A stretch of 6,257 nt of DNA from Methanosarcinales archaeon (GTDB lineage Archaea; Halobacteriota; Methanosarcinia; Methanosarcinales; Methanogasteraceae). Position numbers and translations under genes: made by a program. The stretch lies in contig QMVM01000122.1 of assembly GCA_003661105.1 (NCBI GenBank), forward strand, positions 1 to 6,257, written 5' to 3'. Shown here piece after piece: positions 1 to 5,790 of this stretch; the first letter of the stretch is position 1; each line of letters opens with the position of its first letter. The notes beneath the pieces were generated by a model. It ran no database searches and was not told the origin of the DNA. It saw only the letters and a program-made list of their open reading frames with translations.

Positions 1-286
1 CCTGTACATACCAATTTCCTGCCACCCATCTTACCGTTGCGCTCAAGATTAAGCCCATCAGTAGCTCTACCAACTATGATATTGCAAGACTGCCTTATGG
101 ACCACATGGGTTTCATGTGATTGGTGGCGTAGCCGTCATGATACTTAAATCTAACGCCGATTTGATAAGTGTTCGTGACCGATCTTGTATAAAATACAGT
201 ACCTCTTATTGACAATGGTGTGACGCTCCTGGCATAGTATTACTTGTGAGCCCTGTTGGAAGCGGGATGCGAGACGCCATGCATCA
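1..286. other. Left-edge region without a confident gene
   Basis: No gene can be called here. Two frames exactly antisense to each other are open to the left edge. On the plus strand, positions 3-212 read 69 codons to a TGA. On the minus strand, 79 codons run from just after a TAA at 242-240 leftward out of the window; its first ATG is at 116-114, giving 38 codons to the edge. The minus frame has a protein-like stretch (MKPMWSIRQSCNII...LNLERNGKMGG), but I recognise no family, and neither frame has a ribosome binding site or start context. One could be the end of a neighbouring gene or of a decayed element. A small inverted repeat (GATGC at 266-270, GCATC at 281-285) lies just upstream of the probable cbiC promoter and could be an operator, but a 5-base stem is weak evidence. 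Confidence 0.3.
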
Positions 287-299
287 GGGGAAATATTAT
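287..299 (+). promoter_or_regulatory. Probable archaeal BRE/TATA promoter for the cbiC gene
   Basis: The stretch GGGGAAATATTAT has a purine-rich BRE-like start followed by an A/T-only TATA-like octamer. The box is centred about 32 bases before the ATG at 327. Archaeal transcription usually starts about 25 bases downstream of the TATA centre, near 320, so the leader would be only a few bases long. That agrees with the absence of a Shine-Dalgarno sequence before this ATG. The call rests on pattern and spacing only. Confidence 0.4.
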
Positions 300-326
300 G
301 GGACTCAAACTCCAAAATGAGTAAAC

Positions 327-980
327 ATGCCTGAAACGTCCGATCTTGGAGCACGCACCCCGGAAGCAAGGGAAATCTCATCGAAGAGCCGCAGCATAGC
401 AAGAGAGATCGTTGGCGATTCCGGATACGAGGACCGGATACGGCAGCGATGTGTGATCGCAACCGGCGATCCCGAATTTGCAGGTCTGCTTCAATTCAAG
501 AACGATCCTGTTCGCGCAGGACTCGACGCTATCAGGCAGAACAGGGACATTTACACTGATATCCGGATGGTCTCTGTGGGCATCACGAAGGTGGGGCACG
601 ACTGCCCGGTAACCTGTGTGCTCGATCTCGCTGCTGGCGAGAAACTTGTTGCTGAGTATGGCATCACCAGGACCTCGGCAGGATTTAAGGCACTGGGGCA
701 CGATCTGGATGGTGCGATAGTGGTGATCGGGAATGCGCCGTCAGCCGCGCTCCTGGTCTGCGAGTTGATAGAAAGCGGAATCAGCCCCGCACTCGTTGTA
801 GGAACTCCGGTCGGCTTTGTGAACGCTTCCGAATCAAAGGAGCTGCTGCACAGTATGGAGGTCTCATCGATCACATGCACCGGCACCAGAGGCGGGACGC
901 CGGTTGCAGTCGCCTGTATGAATGAACTGATTACGATCTTCTGGGAGGGGGATAAGGATGGGGCGGATGTCACAGGTTAG
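327..980 (+). CDS. cbiC: Cobalt-precorrin-8 methylmutase (CbiC/CobH family)
   Basis: CbiC moves a methyl group from C-11 to C-12 of the corrin ring, turning cobalt-precorrin-8 into cobyrinate in anaerobic cobamide synthesis; it acts in the cytoplasm. The 217-residue length fits the family. Recognisable blocks in order are SKSRSIA (19-25), RCVIATGDPEFA (41-52), YTDIRMVSVGI (76-86), GITRTSAGF (112-120), IVVIGNAPSAAL (131-142), PALVVGTPVGFVNASESKE (154-172) and GTRGGTPVAVACMNEL (186-201). Oddity: where CobH/CbiC normally reads R-hydrophobic-hydrophobic-H-A, with the catalytic histidine (His43 in Pseudomonas denitrificans CobH), this protein has Ile44. The usual GRKGG is GTRGG here. It may be a variant subfamily or have altered activity. 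ATG 327 is the first possible start, because an in-frame TGA lies at 318-320. No Shine-Dalgarno is seen, which suits a short-leader transcript. The 3' end overlaps the next gene by 23 bases, implying one transcript. Family assignment is firm; activity is uncertain. Confidence 0.92.
   Translation: MPETSDLGARTPEAREISSKSRSIAREIVGDSGYEDRIRQRCVIATGDPEFAGLLQFKNDPVRAGLDAIRQNRDIYTDIRMVSVGITKVGHDCPVTCVLDLAAGEKLVAEYGITRTSAGFKALGHDLDGAIVVIGNAPSAALLVCELIESGISPALVVGTPVGFVNASESKELLHSMEVSSITCTGTRGGTPVAVACMNELITIFWEGDKDGADVTG
944..948 (+). promoter_or_regulatory. Shine-Dalgarno (GGAGG) for the surface-protein gene
   Basis: GGAGG lies inside the last codons of cbiC, 9 bases before the ATG at 958. It supports 958 over the second in-frame ATG at 967 and indicates that ribosomes translating cbiC can reinitiate directly on the overlapping gene. 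Confidence 0.7.
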
Positions 981-1551
981 CCGGATCCCGCTCTTATTAT
1001 TCCTGGTCCTGCTTGCTTATCCTGCGGACTGCCTGAACACCACCACCGGTAGCAGCAACGAGACGCAGATACTGATCGATGGCGCGGGTTATGCGCTTGC
1101 AAACGGTGAGCAGCGTGCGTTCTACCAGGGGTATTCGATTATTGTCAAGGGCGTGGATGCAAAAGGAGAGAGCGCATGGGTCGAACTGCTGCAAAACGGG
1201 ACACTGGTCAGTTACGGGGTATTTAAAGCAGAAGACTGCCTTGTTTATCCGGAAGATGATGAAATATTCAATATGACCATCGACCACATATATGTCGGGT
1301 CGCAGAAAGATCTCGTCTTCTTCTACGTGCGCCAGTGCCGCGATCCTGATCTGCCAGAGCCTGCGCCGTCACTCGACAACATGACGCCAGTGCCGAATGC
1401 GCCCGAATCCAATGCCGCAGCCACGCCGCAGGACGTACCTGACCCGAATCCGAGTCCGGGATGCGGCGCGTGGATGGCGGCAGGGGCTGTGCTGCTATAT
1501 GTGGTATCGTGGTATCGAAGAGGTTTGCAAGGCGGCAGCAGTAATAGGTGA
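958..1551 (+). CDS. Secreted S-layer-domain-like protein with PGF-CTERM-like anchor
   Basis: This 197-residue protein has an exported, surface-anchored architecture. Residues 9-21 form a signal-peptide hydrophobic core after arginines at 3 and 9. Residues about 36-131 resemble one unit of the S-layer-related duplication domain of Methanosarcina surface proteins: YQGYSIIVKGVD (56-67), WVELLQNGTLV (74-84), then MTIDHIYVGSQKDLV (106-120). A Pro/Asn/Ala-rich linker (about 132-166) follows. The C-terminus has PGCG (167-170), a hydrophobic helix (171-185) and Arg-Arg (187-188), which is the layout of a PGF-CTERM archaeosortase signal with Cys in place of Phe. Five N-glycosylation sequons (Asn27, 34, 80, 105, 141) fit a cell-surface location. 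It overlaps cbiC by 23 bases and is probably co-transcribed with it, but nothing links it to cobalamin chemistry. An 8-base tandem repeat at 1501-1516 sets the frame of the tail. The domain match is by remembered pattern and is moderately certain; the function is unknown. Confidence 0.8.
   Translation: MGRMSQVSRIPLLLFLVLLAYPADCLNTTTGSSNETQILIDGAGYALANGEQRAFYQGYSIIVKGVDAKGESAWVELLQNGTLVSYGVFKAEDCLVYPEDDEIFNMTIDHIYVGSQKDLVFFYVRQCRDPDLPEPAPSLDNMTPVPNAPESNAAATPQDVPDPNPSPGCGAWMAAGAVLLYVVSWYRRGLQGGSSNR
1501..1516 (+). repeat. 8-base tandem duplication in the C-terminal tail codons
   Basis: GTGGTATC occurs twice in direct succession, inside the codons for the C-terminal membrane helix of the surface protein. 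Eight is not a multiple of three, so losing or gaining a copy changes the reading frame. With one copy the tail after the helix would read SKRFARRQQ and stop at the TAA at 1542-1544. With two copies it reads SWYRRGLQGGSSNR and stops at 1551. Both tails are basic and short. Confidence 0.85.
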
Positions 1552-1554
1552 TGT

Positions 1555-1569
1555 GAAAAAAAGAAAAGA
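1555..1569 (-). terminator. Oligo-U terminator of the cytochrome gene
   Basis: Read on the minus strand, about 30 bases beyond the cytochrome stop codon, there is TCTTTTCTTTTTTTC, a T-rich run of the kind that ends archaeal transcripts. A weak imperfect hairpin (arms 1573-1579 and 1586-1592) precedes it. It lies between the two converging genes, directly beside the stop codon of the plus-strand gene. No comparable T-run follows that gene on its own strand. Confidence 0.55.
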
Positions 1570-1596
1570 GGATTGGCCCGGGTGTGGGTCAACCGA

Positions 1597-2292
1597 TTAT
1601 GTTGTAGTCGTGTTTGGGCGCTCGCCTGGTGCCCAGTATGTTGAGTTGATCGTTCGGCTCGATGTGTTCACCGCGGCATCCACTGTCCAGCCGTATGTGT
1701 AGTTGGTGTGGTTTGCATATATTGTGAGACCGCTATCCCACCGTTCCATGGTGATGTTGAGTCCAACCATCGTGTGGCACGCCATACATGCAGTATTGTT
1801 ACTGCCTTCCGGCTTGCCAAGTGTCTCGGTGTAGAACTGTCTGTGCGCAGAATTCGGATTCTGCAACTGTGCGGATGCGTTTGTGTGACAGTCGATGCAT
1901 TCCACAGTCAGTGCAGCATGTGGGGTTGTGTTTGCCCGCCAAGTCCAGTTGCCCTGGTCTTTGACCTCGCCGGATTTGTTCCAGTGGATGAAACCCAGCT
2001 GGTCTACATCATCGAGATTCCAGTCATCTGAAAGCTTACTGGCATTGATCTGATGGCAGAAACAACCATCGTTTGGATTGTCATGGGCATACTGAGCATG
2101 GGCGCCTGTGTTAGCTCTCCACTCCTGTACCTCTGCCTCATGACACCTCTGACACAACTCATACTGACTTGCTGGTGTCCGCACACTGAACCAGTTGTGC
2201 TGTCCAACAAACATTGCCATCGTCTGCGGCAGTACGAATAGCCCAATCGCAAGTACCGCAACCGAGAGCAATATCATGTTCTTTCCTTTCAT
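1597..2292 (-). CDS. Exported multiheme c-type cytochrome (3 CXXCH plus one CX1CH)
   Basis: This 231-residue secreted electron-transfer protein has an N-terminal signal or anchor (hydrophobic residues 6-21, then PQTMAMFVGQHNW). Canonical heme c attachment motifs are CQRCH (47-51), CIDCH (132-136) and CMACH (169-173). Between the first two lies GCFCH (76-80), which keeps the second Cys and His but has Gly at the normal first-Cys position and an extra Cys one residue later. Other histidines (32, 65, 70, 103, 125, 150, 195) could be distal heme ligands. The FVGQHNW segment after the hydrophobic stretch resembles multiheme cytochromes of methane-oxidising and Archaeoglobus-type archaea (recalled, not searched). 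Twelve N-X-S/T sequons, dense after residue 80, and a Thr-rich end (NTTTT) point to a heavily glycosylated extracellular protein. There is no C-terminal membrane helix. ATG 2292 is set by a strong Shine-Dalgarno. It lies 96 bases downstream of thiC and may have its own promoter. The electron partner is unknown. Confidence 0.9.
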   Translation of the reverse strand: MKGKNMILLSVAVLAIGLFVLPQTMAMFVGQHNWFSVRTPASQYELCQRCHEAEVQEWRANTGAHAQYAHDNPNDGCFCHQINASKLSDDWNLDDVDQLGFIHWNKSGEVKDQGNWTWRANTTPHAALTVECIDCHTNASAQLQNPNSAHRQFYTETLGKPEGSNNTACMACHTMVGLNITMERWDSGLTIYANHTNYTYGWTVDAAVNTSSRTINSTYWAPGERPNTTTT

Positions 2293-2294
2293 TT

Positions 2295-2303
2295 ATCCTC
2301 CTT
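2295..2303 (-). promoter_or_regulatory. Strong Shine-Dalgarno for the cytochrome gene
   Basis: On the minus strand AAGGAGGAT ends two bases before the ATG at 2292; GGAGG itself is 4 bases away. It is the best ribosome binding site in the window and fixes the cytochrome start. It also shows that this mRNA has a true leader, unlike the probable short-leader cbiC and large membrane-protein messages. Confidence 0.8.
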
Positions 2304-2345
2304 GATATACCCAAGTATAATAATGTAGGTGACTTCGTTACAATT

Positions 2346-2354
2346 CATCTTAAA
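2346..2354 (-). promoter_or_regulatory. Possible TATA box upstream of the cytochrome gene
   Basis: TTTAAGATG on the minus strand lies in the 96-base thiC-cytochrome gap, about 58 bases before the start codon. Initiation about 25 bases downstream would give a leader of about 30 bases carrying the Shine-Dalgarno. The match is modest, and the gene could instead be read through from thiC. Confidence 0.3.
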
Positions 2355-2388
2355 CCTTGTGACCGCCCAGACGACCAAAATCCTGCTA

Positions 2389-3663
2389 TCACCTGCTCCG
2401 CTTCAGAAGCGCGTCTTTTGCAACCTTGATCGCGCAGAGTTCTCCGCACATCGAGCAGGCGTCACCGCTGCTGACCCGGGTCTCGTGTATCGATCTTGCA
2501 CGCGCTCCATCGATCGCACACTCAAACTGGGCGTCCCAGTCAAAATTCTTGCGTGCGACTGCCATCTTCGTATCCATCGAAAGCGCACGCTCCCGGACGC
2601 CTAACTTTGCGAGGTCGATTGCGTGCGCAGCGATCTTTGTGACTATCGTGCCCTCCCTGATGTCATCGACCGTCGGGAGCGCGAGGTGCTCAGCCGGAGT
2701 TACCATACATAGGAAGTCTGCCCCGTACATGCCCGCGATTGCGCCGCCGATCGCGCCTGCGATGTGGTCGTAGCCCGGCGCAAGATCGGTCACGACCGGA
2801 CCTAACAGGTACAGGGGCGCACCATCGCAGAGATGCTTGATGGTGCGCACGCCGTATCCGATACCATCTACAGGAACATGCCCCGGACCCTCAACCATGC
2901 ACTGGACGCCTGCCGCCCTCGTCTGCTTGACCAGTCTGCCAAGCGTGATCGCCTCATGGAACATTGCATCGTCGTTGGCGTCAGCGATGCATCCCGGGCG
3001 CATGCCATCGCCGAGACTGATCGTAACATCGTACTCGCGTGCGATCTCGAGCAGGTAATTAAACTCAGAATAGAATGGGTTCTCATCCTCGTTGGTAAGC
3101 ATCCATGCGACGGTGAGCGCACCTCCGCGGCTCACCACATCCAGTATCCGGTTGCCTGCTGTGAGATGTTTGAGTATCTCCCTGTTTACGCCTGCGTGGA
3201 TCGTCATGAAGTCAACACCGCTTTCTGCATGTCTCCTGACCGCGTTAAATAGATCGTCAGCAGTCATCTCACTTTTTCGCCCGCAGGCTGCATGATAGAT
3301 AGGAACCGTGCCGACAGGAACGTTGGATGCATCAAGAACTTTCCCGAGCATCTCCTGTAGATCGCCCCCTGTCGAGAGATCCATCACAGTGTCCGCCCCA
3401 TGCCGGATCGCGACACTGGCTTTCTCGATCTCCTCGCTTACGCTCTGGTAATCGGCAGATGTTCCTATGTTAGCATTGATCTTGGTGCGCACAGATTCCC
3501 CGACAGGGGTGGGACGTGCGTTTGAGGCGACGTTCTTCGGAATCACCACACGCCCTGCGGAAACGAGGCGCCGCAGTTTCTCGGCATCGATCCCCTCCGC
3601 CTCTGCCGCCCCTTTGATCTCGCTGGCGATCTCGCGGCGTTGTGCACGGTCAAGCAGTGTCAT
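2389..3663 (-). CDS. thiC: Phosphomethylpyrimidine synthase ThiC
   Basis: ThiC is a radical-SAM-type Fe-S enzyme that rearranges aminoimidazole ribotide into hydroxymethylpyrimidine phosphate (releasing formate and CO), the pyrimidine half of thiamine. Strong family blocks are KINANIGTS (61-69), MDLSTGGDL (94-102), VPVGTVPIYHA (115-125), FMTIHAGV (152-159), SRGG (178-181), NPFYSEFNYLLEIA (195-208), SLGDGMRPGCIADA (216-229), EGPGHVPVD (258-266), TDLAPGYDHI (292-301) and VTPAEHLALP (321-330). The C-terminal cluster ligands are Cys403, Cys406 and Cys410 in CSMCGELC, spaced CX2CX3C, one residue tighter than in bacterial long-form ThiC. At 424 residues it is the short form lacking the bacterial N-terminal domain. 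I chose ATG 3663 because MTLLDRAQ matches the usual short-form start and GTGGAG lies just upstream; a GTG at 3696 adds 11 unlikely residues. It overlaps the end of the preceding gene by 14 bases, so it is probably translated by coupling. No TPP riboswitch is visible. All key residues are intact. Confidence 0.96.
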   Translation of the reverse strand: MTLLDRAQRREIASEIKGAAEAEGIDAEKLRRLVSAGRVVIPKNVASNARPTPVGESVRTKINANIGTSADYQSVSEEIEKASVAIRHGADTVMDLSTGGDLQEMLGKVLDASNVPVGTVPIYHAACGRKSEMTADDLFNAVRRHAESGVDFMTIHAGVNREILKHLTAGNRILDVVSRGGALTVAWMLTNEDENPFYSEFNYLLEIAREYDVTISLGDGMRPGCIADANDDAMFHEAITLGRLVKQTRAAGVQCMVEGPGHVPVDGIGYGVRTIKHLCDGAPLYLLGPVVTDLAPGYDHIAGAIGGAIAGMYGADFLCMVTPAEHLALPTVDDIREGTIVTKIAAHAIDLAKLGVRERALSMDTKMAVARKNFDWDAQFECAIDGARARSIHETRVSSGDACSMCGELCAIKVAKDALLKRSR

Positions 3664-5689
3664 CTTGCTCCACAATAATATGAACGCCGCGCTCACTTGC
3701 GATCTCTATCAGATGGCGGATATCCTCTTCCATGAGCGGAATATCAAAGTCAGATATGGTGTAGGACTCCTTATCCATCGCTTTTGCCGCGTCGATCAAT
3801 CTCGCGACCATCTTCTCTTCGTCGTACAGCACAGGATACTTAGACGTGCGCGAATGCGAGACAAACCTGAGATTCGGGTACTCCTCTGCGAGTATGTATA
3901 GCAGACATGCACGGTACTCCTTGTTGATGTACATATCAAACTCGGACGACACGATCCCGTTTCTGTCCAGTTCTTTTAAAACATCCGTTGCGTAACGGTG
4001 TAGATTATCCTTAATCGATTTTGCCTTCCCGCGGCAGAGATAATCCTCGATTCCTTTTCGCTTAAGTATGATGTCGATGTTATCTGCCGGAAGCGCAGCC
4101 GTTCCCTCGTGTTTCCGGTACTGCGCGGCATCCACGGTCAATTGATACTTCCCCTCACCGGGATTTTCGATCGTAACAGATCCGTCCGCTCCGGTTAGGT
4201 GCTCAAGTGTGATGCTGATCCCTACTCCACGCATCAGCGTTACGCCCGCGCCTTCGATCCCGTTTCCAGCCTCGTCAGTGACACGAATCGTCAGTGGATT
4301 CTCAACAACCTTCGCACCATCTGCAAGGCAGAGCGTTCCGTCGGTACACGATGCATCCGGGTGGTAATAGTCATAGAGCCGCAGGAACTTACCAGGGTGT
4401 CCGACCTTCAGATCATCTCCTGAAACCATGTCATTGGCAGCCAGTCTCCTCTGTATCTGGCGTTCAACCGTCCGGTGGTAACTGTTTAATATTTTGTATG
4501 ATTCGCGATTCCTTTCGAGAGCAGGACGTAGTTCGCTTACCATTGCCGCAAACAACCCGGCAACATCATCCACACTGCCGGCATCCAGCGTATAATCCTT
4601 TTCAGCCAGTTCGCTTGCGCTCCAGAAATAGTCAGGCGGTATAAACTCCTTTATACTGTCTTCAGTACTCGATAGTTCGTAATGCATCTGGTCGATGATG
4701 GTCTGGCAGCGTTTCATGAACGCATCCCCGATCTCATTTAATCGCACGAGTTTCTCAGGGCTCGACGTGCCGAGTACCTCTTCCTTAAACTCCTTAAATT
4801 TCTCATCCTCAACCGACCCGACAGCAGTATCAAGGGCGCTGATAAGTGTTGCCCGGTATGTTTGAAACTCCTCCTTTGTCGCGGTCTTGAGTGTGGTGAT
4901 GTCCTTTTCGAGTCTGGTTACAGCCCCGCCGTAATCGCGCGCCTGCAGCGCATCCTCCACCTGATCGGTAGAAACTTCGCCTGTGTGGTACGCTGCAAGT
5001 TTCTTTGCATCATCCACACATCCGTGCAGCGCATCTTCGGTGATAGCCTTCATACGATCCAGGTAACCCACAATCTCATCGAGGTCCTTATCCGGGCATG
5101 TAACGGAGTCGAGTTCGGAGATGCAAGTTCCAAGATCGTATCCAGCGTTGTTAAGCGTACCTAATTTTGCGCGGGAGTCTTTTGCATATTTGATCGCTGC
5201 ATCATACAATCGGTCGATGAATTGCCGCTCTGTCCGGTCAATGTCCTGCGCGATGTTCCTGATCGCAAACAATGTCATGCCCTTAATCGCGTCCTGATCG
5301 CAATCGACCGATCCACTATCGGGATCGATGCACCCCCCGCTCTCGTGTAACGCGCGTTCGATCGAGTCTATGTCGGTTATACTCTCAGCGATGGTGATCG
5401 AGTGCGCGCCCTCTATATCCTGCATCCGGCTTCGCAGTTGGATCGTGTCCTTGCAGATGCCGCGCAGTTCGCGCTCCTTCACCCTCGACGCAGGATCCTC
5501 AAGCCGCCGCTGTTTCACCGATTTGATATACCACGCTGATGCGACGACGATGATGATTGGCACGCCGATAATCGCAAACAAGAGCGCTATATCGGAATCA
5601 CCCTTTAAAAATAATGCGCCTGCTATTAGAAGAACCACAAGCACAGATACCACCGCGATGACGATGTTTTTTAGATCATCCTTGTTCAT
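3650..5689 (-). CDS. Membrane-anchored helical protein with CarboxypepD_reg-like domain, unknown function
   Basis: I do not recognise this 679-residue protein as a named family. An N-terminal hairpin of two membrane helices (about 8-28 and 34-55, joined by KGDSD) is followed by KSVKQRR (56-62), which by the positive-inside rule puts the rest in the cytoplasm. Residues about 65-425 are charged and almost entirely helical, with coiled-coil-like stretches. Residues about 464-545 look like a carboxypeptidase-regulatory-like beta sandwich: IRVTDEAGNGIEGAGVTL, then TGADGSVTIENPGEGKYQLTV. The last 130 residues form an alpha/beta region I cannot place. Three closely spaced cysteine pairs (120/130, 189/198, 448/454) occur. 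ATG 5689 starts just before the first membrane helix and lies 27 bases from a TATA-like box, suggesting a leaderless message. The frame stays open to a GTG at 5857, but those 56 residues look non-coding. The end overlaps thiC by 14 bases, so the two are probably co-transcribed. A structural or signalling scaffold is possible but unproven. Confidence 0.87.
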   Translation of the reverse strand: MNKDDLKNIVIAVVSVLVVLLIAGALFLKGDSDIALLFAIIGVPIIIVVASAWYIKSVKQRRLEDPASRVKERELRGICKDTIQLRSRMQDIEGAHSITIAESITDIDSIERALHESGGCIDPDSGSVDCDQDAIKGMTLFAIRNIAQDIDRTERQFIDRLYDAAIKYAKDSRAKLGTLNNAGYDLGTCISELDSVTCPDKDLDEIVGYLDRMKAITEDALHGCVDDAKKLAAYHTGEVSTDQVEDALQARDYGGAVTRLEKDITTLKTATKEEFQTYRATLISALDTAVGSVEDEKFKEFKEEVLGTSSPEKLVRLNEIGDAFMKRCQTIIDQMHYELSSTEDSIKEFIPPDYFWSASELAEKDYTLDAGSVDDVAGLFAAMVSELRPALERNRESYKILNSYHRTVERQIQRRLAANDMVSGDDLKVGHPGKFLRLYDYYHPDASCTDGTLCLADGAKVVENPLTIRVTDEAGNGIEGAGVTLMRGVGISITLEHLTGADGSVTIENPGEGKYQLTVDAAQYRKHEGTAALPADNIDIILKRKGIEDYLCRGKAKSIKDNLHRYATDVLKELDRNGIVSSEFDMYINKEYRACLLYILAEEYPNLRFVSHSRTSKYPVLYDEEKMVARLIDAAKAMDKESYTISDFDIPLMEEDIRHLIEIASERGVHIIVEQDDTA
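3668..3673 (-). promoter_or_regulatory. Ribosome binding site deciding the thiC start
   Basis: GTGGAG on the minus strand sits 4 bases before the ATG at 3663, inside the coding sequence of the upstream membrane-protein gene. It favours 3663 over the GTG at 3696. Confidence 0.5.
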
Positions 5690-5711
5690 CGGTTTGATTA
5701 TTGCTCCGGAA

Positions 5712-5719
5712 CTTAAAAA
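5712..5719 (-). promoter_or_regulatory. TATA-like promoter of the membrane protein-thiC unit
   Basis: TTTTTAAG on the minus strand is centred about 27 bases before the ATG at 5689. Transcription would start at or within a few bases of that ATG, giving a leaderless or near-leaderless mRNA. The only nearby GGAG is about 14 bases from the ATG, too far for a normal Shine-Dalgarno. The match is good in sequence and spacing, without experimental support. Confidence 0.45.
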
Positions 5720-5764
5720 CCCTATTGCTGGAGATGTCGTAATGGAAGAGAATATGCATTCGAA

Positions 5765-5790
5765 GGTGGTGGACTGGGGGATGGGGTAGG
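5765..5790 (+). other. G-rich tract with quadruplex potential
   Basis: Six runs of two or more G occur in 26 bases, including GGGGG at 5776-5780 and GGGG at 5783-5786, with loops of one to three bases. This could form a two-layer G-quadruplex on the plus strand. It sits about 50 bases upstream of the TATA-like box of the leftward operon. It may be simple composition bias. Confidence 0.35.

Noticed and set aside
551..973. 140-codon minus-strand frame antisense to cbiC
   Set aside because: It follows from the codon bias of cbiC, whose family blocks are clear on the other strand; its translation is low-complexity Ser/Ala/Pro-rich.
1323..1592. 89-codon minus-strand frame across the surface-protein end
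   Set aside because: It is Gly/Ala-rich and antisense to the Pro-rich linker, and it would overlap the cytochrome terminator.
2293..2388. Riboswitch between thiC and the cytochrome, or upstream of the thiC operon
   Set aside because: I looked for TPP and cobalamin riboswitch cores and saw none; the gap is explained by a Shine-Dalgarno and a possible TATA box.
2403..3295. Several open frames of 61-139 codons inside thiC on both strands
   Set aside because: They are shadows of a strongly conserved gene and none has a family signature or initiation signal.
3664..3696. GTG start of thiC at 3696
   Set aside because: It adds 11 residues not found in the family, while ATG 3663 gives the usual short-form ThiC N-terminus with a ribosome binding site.
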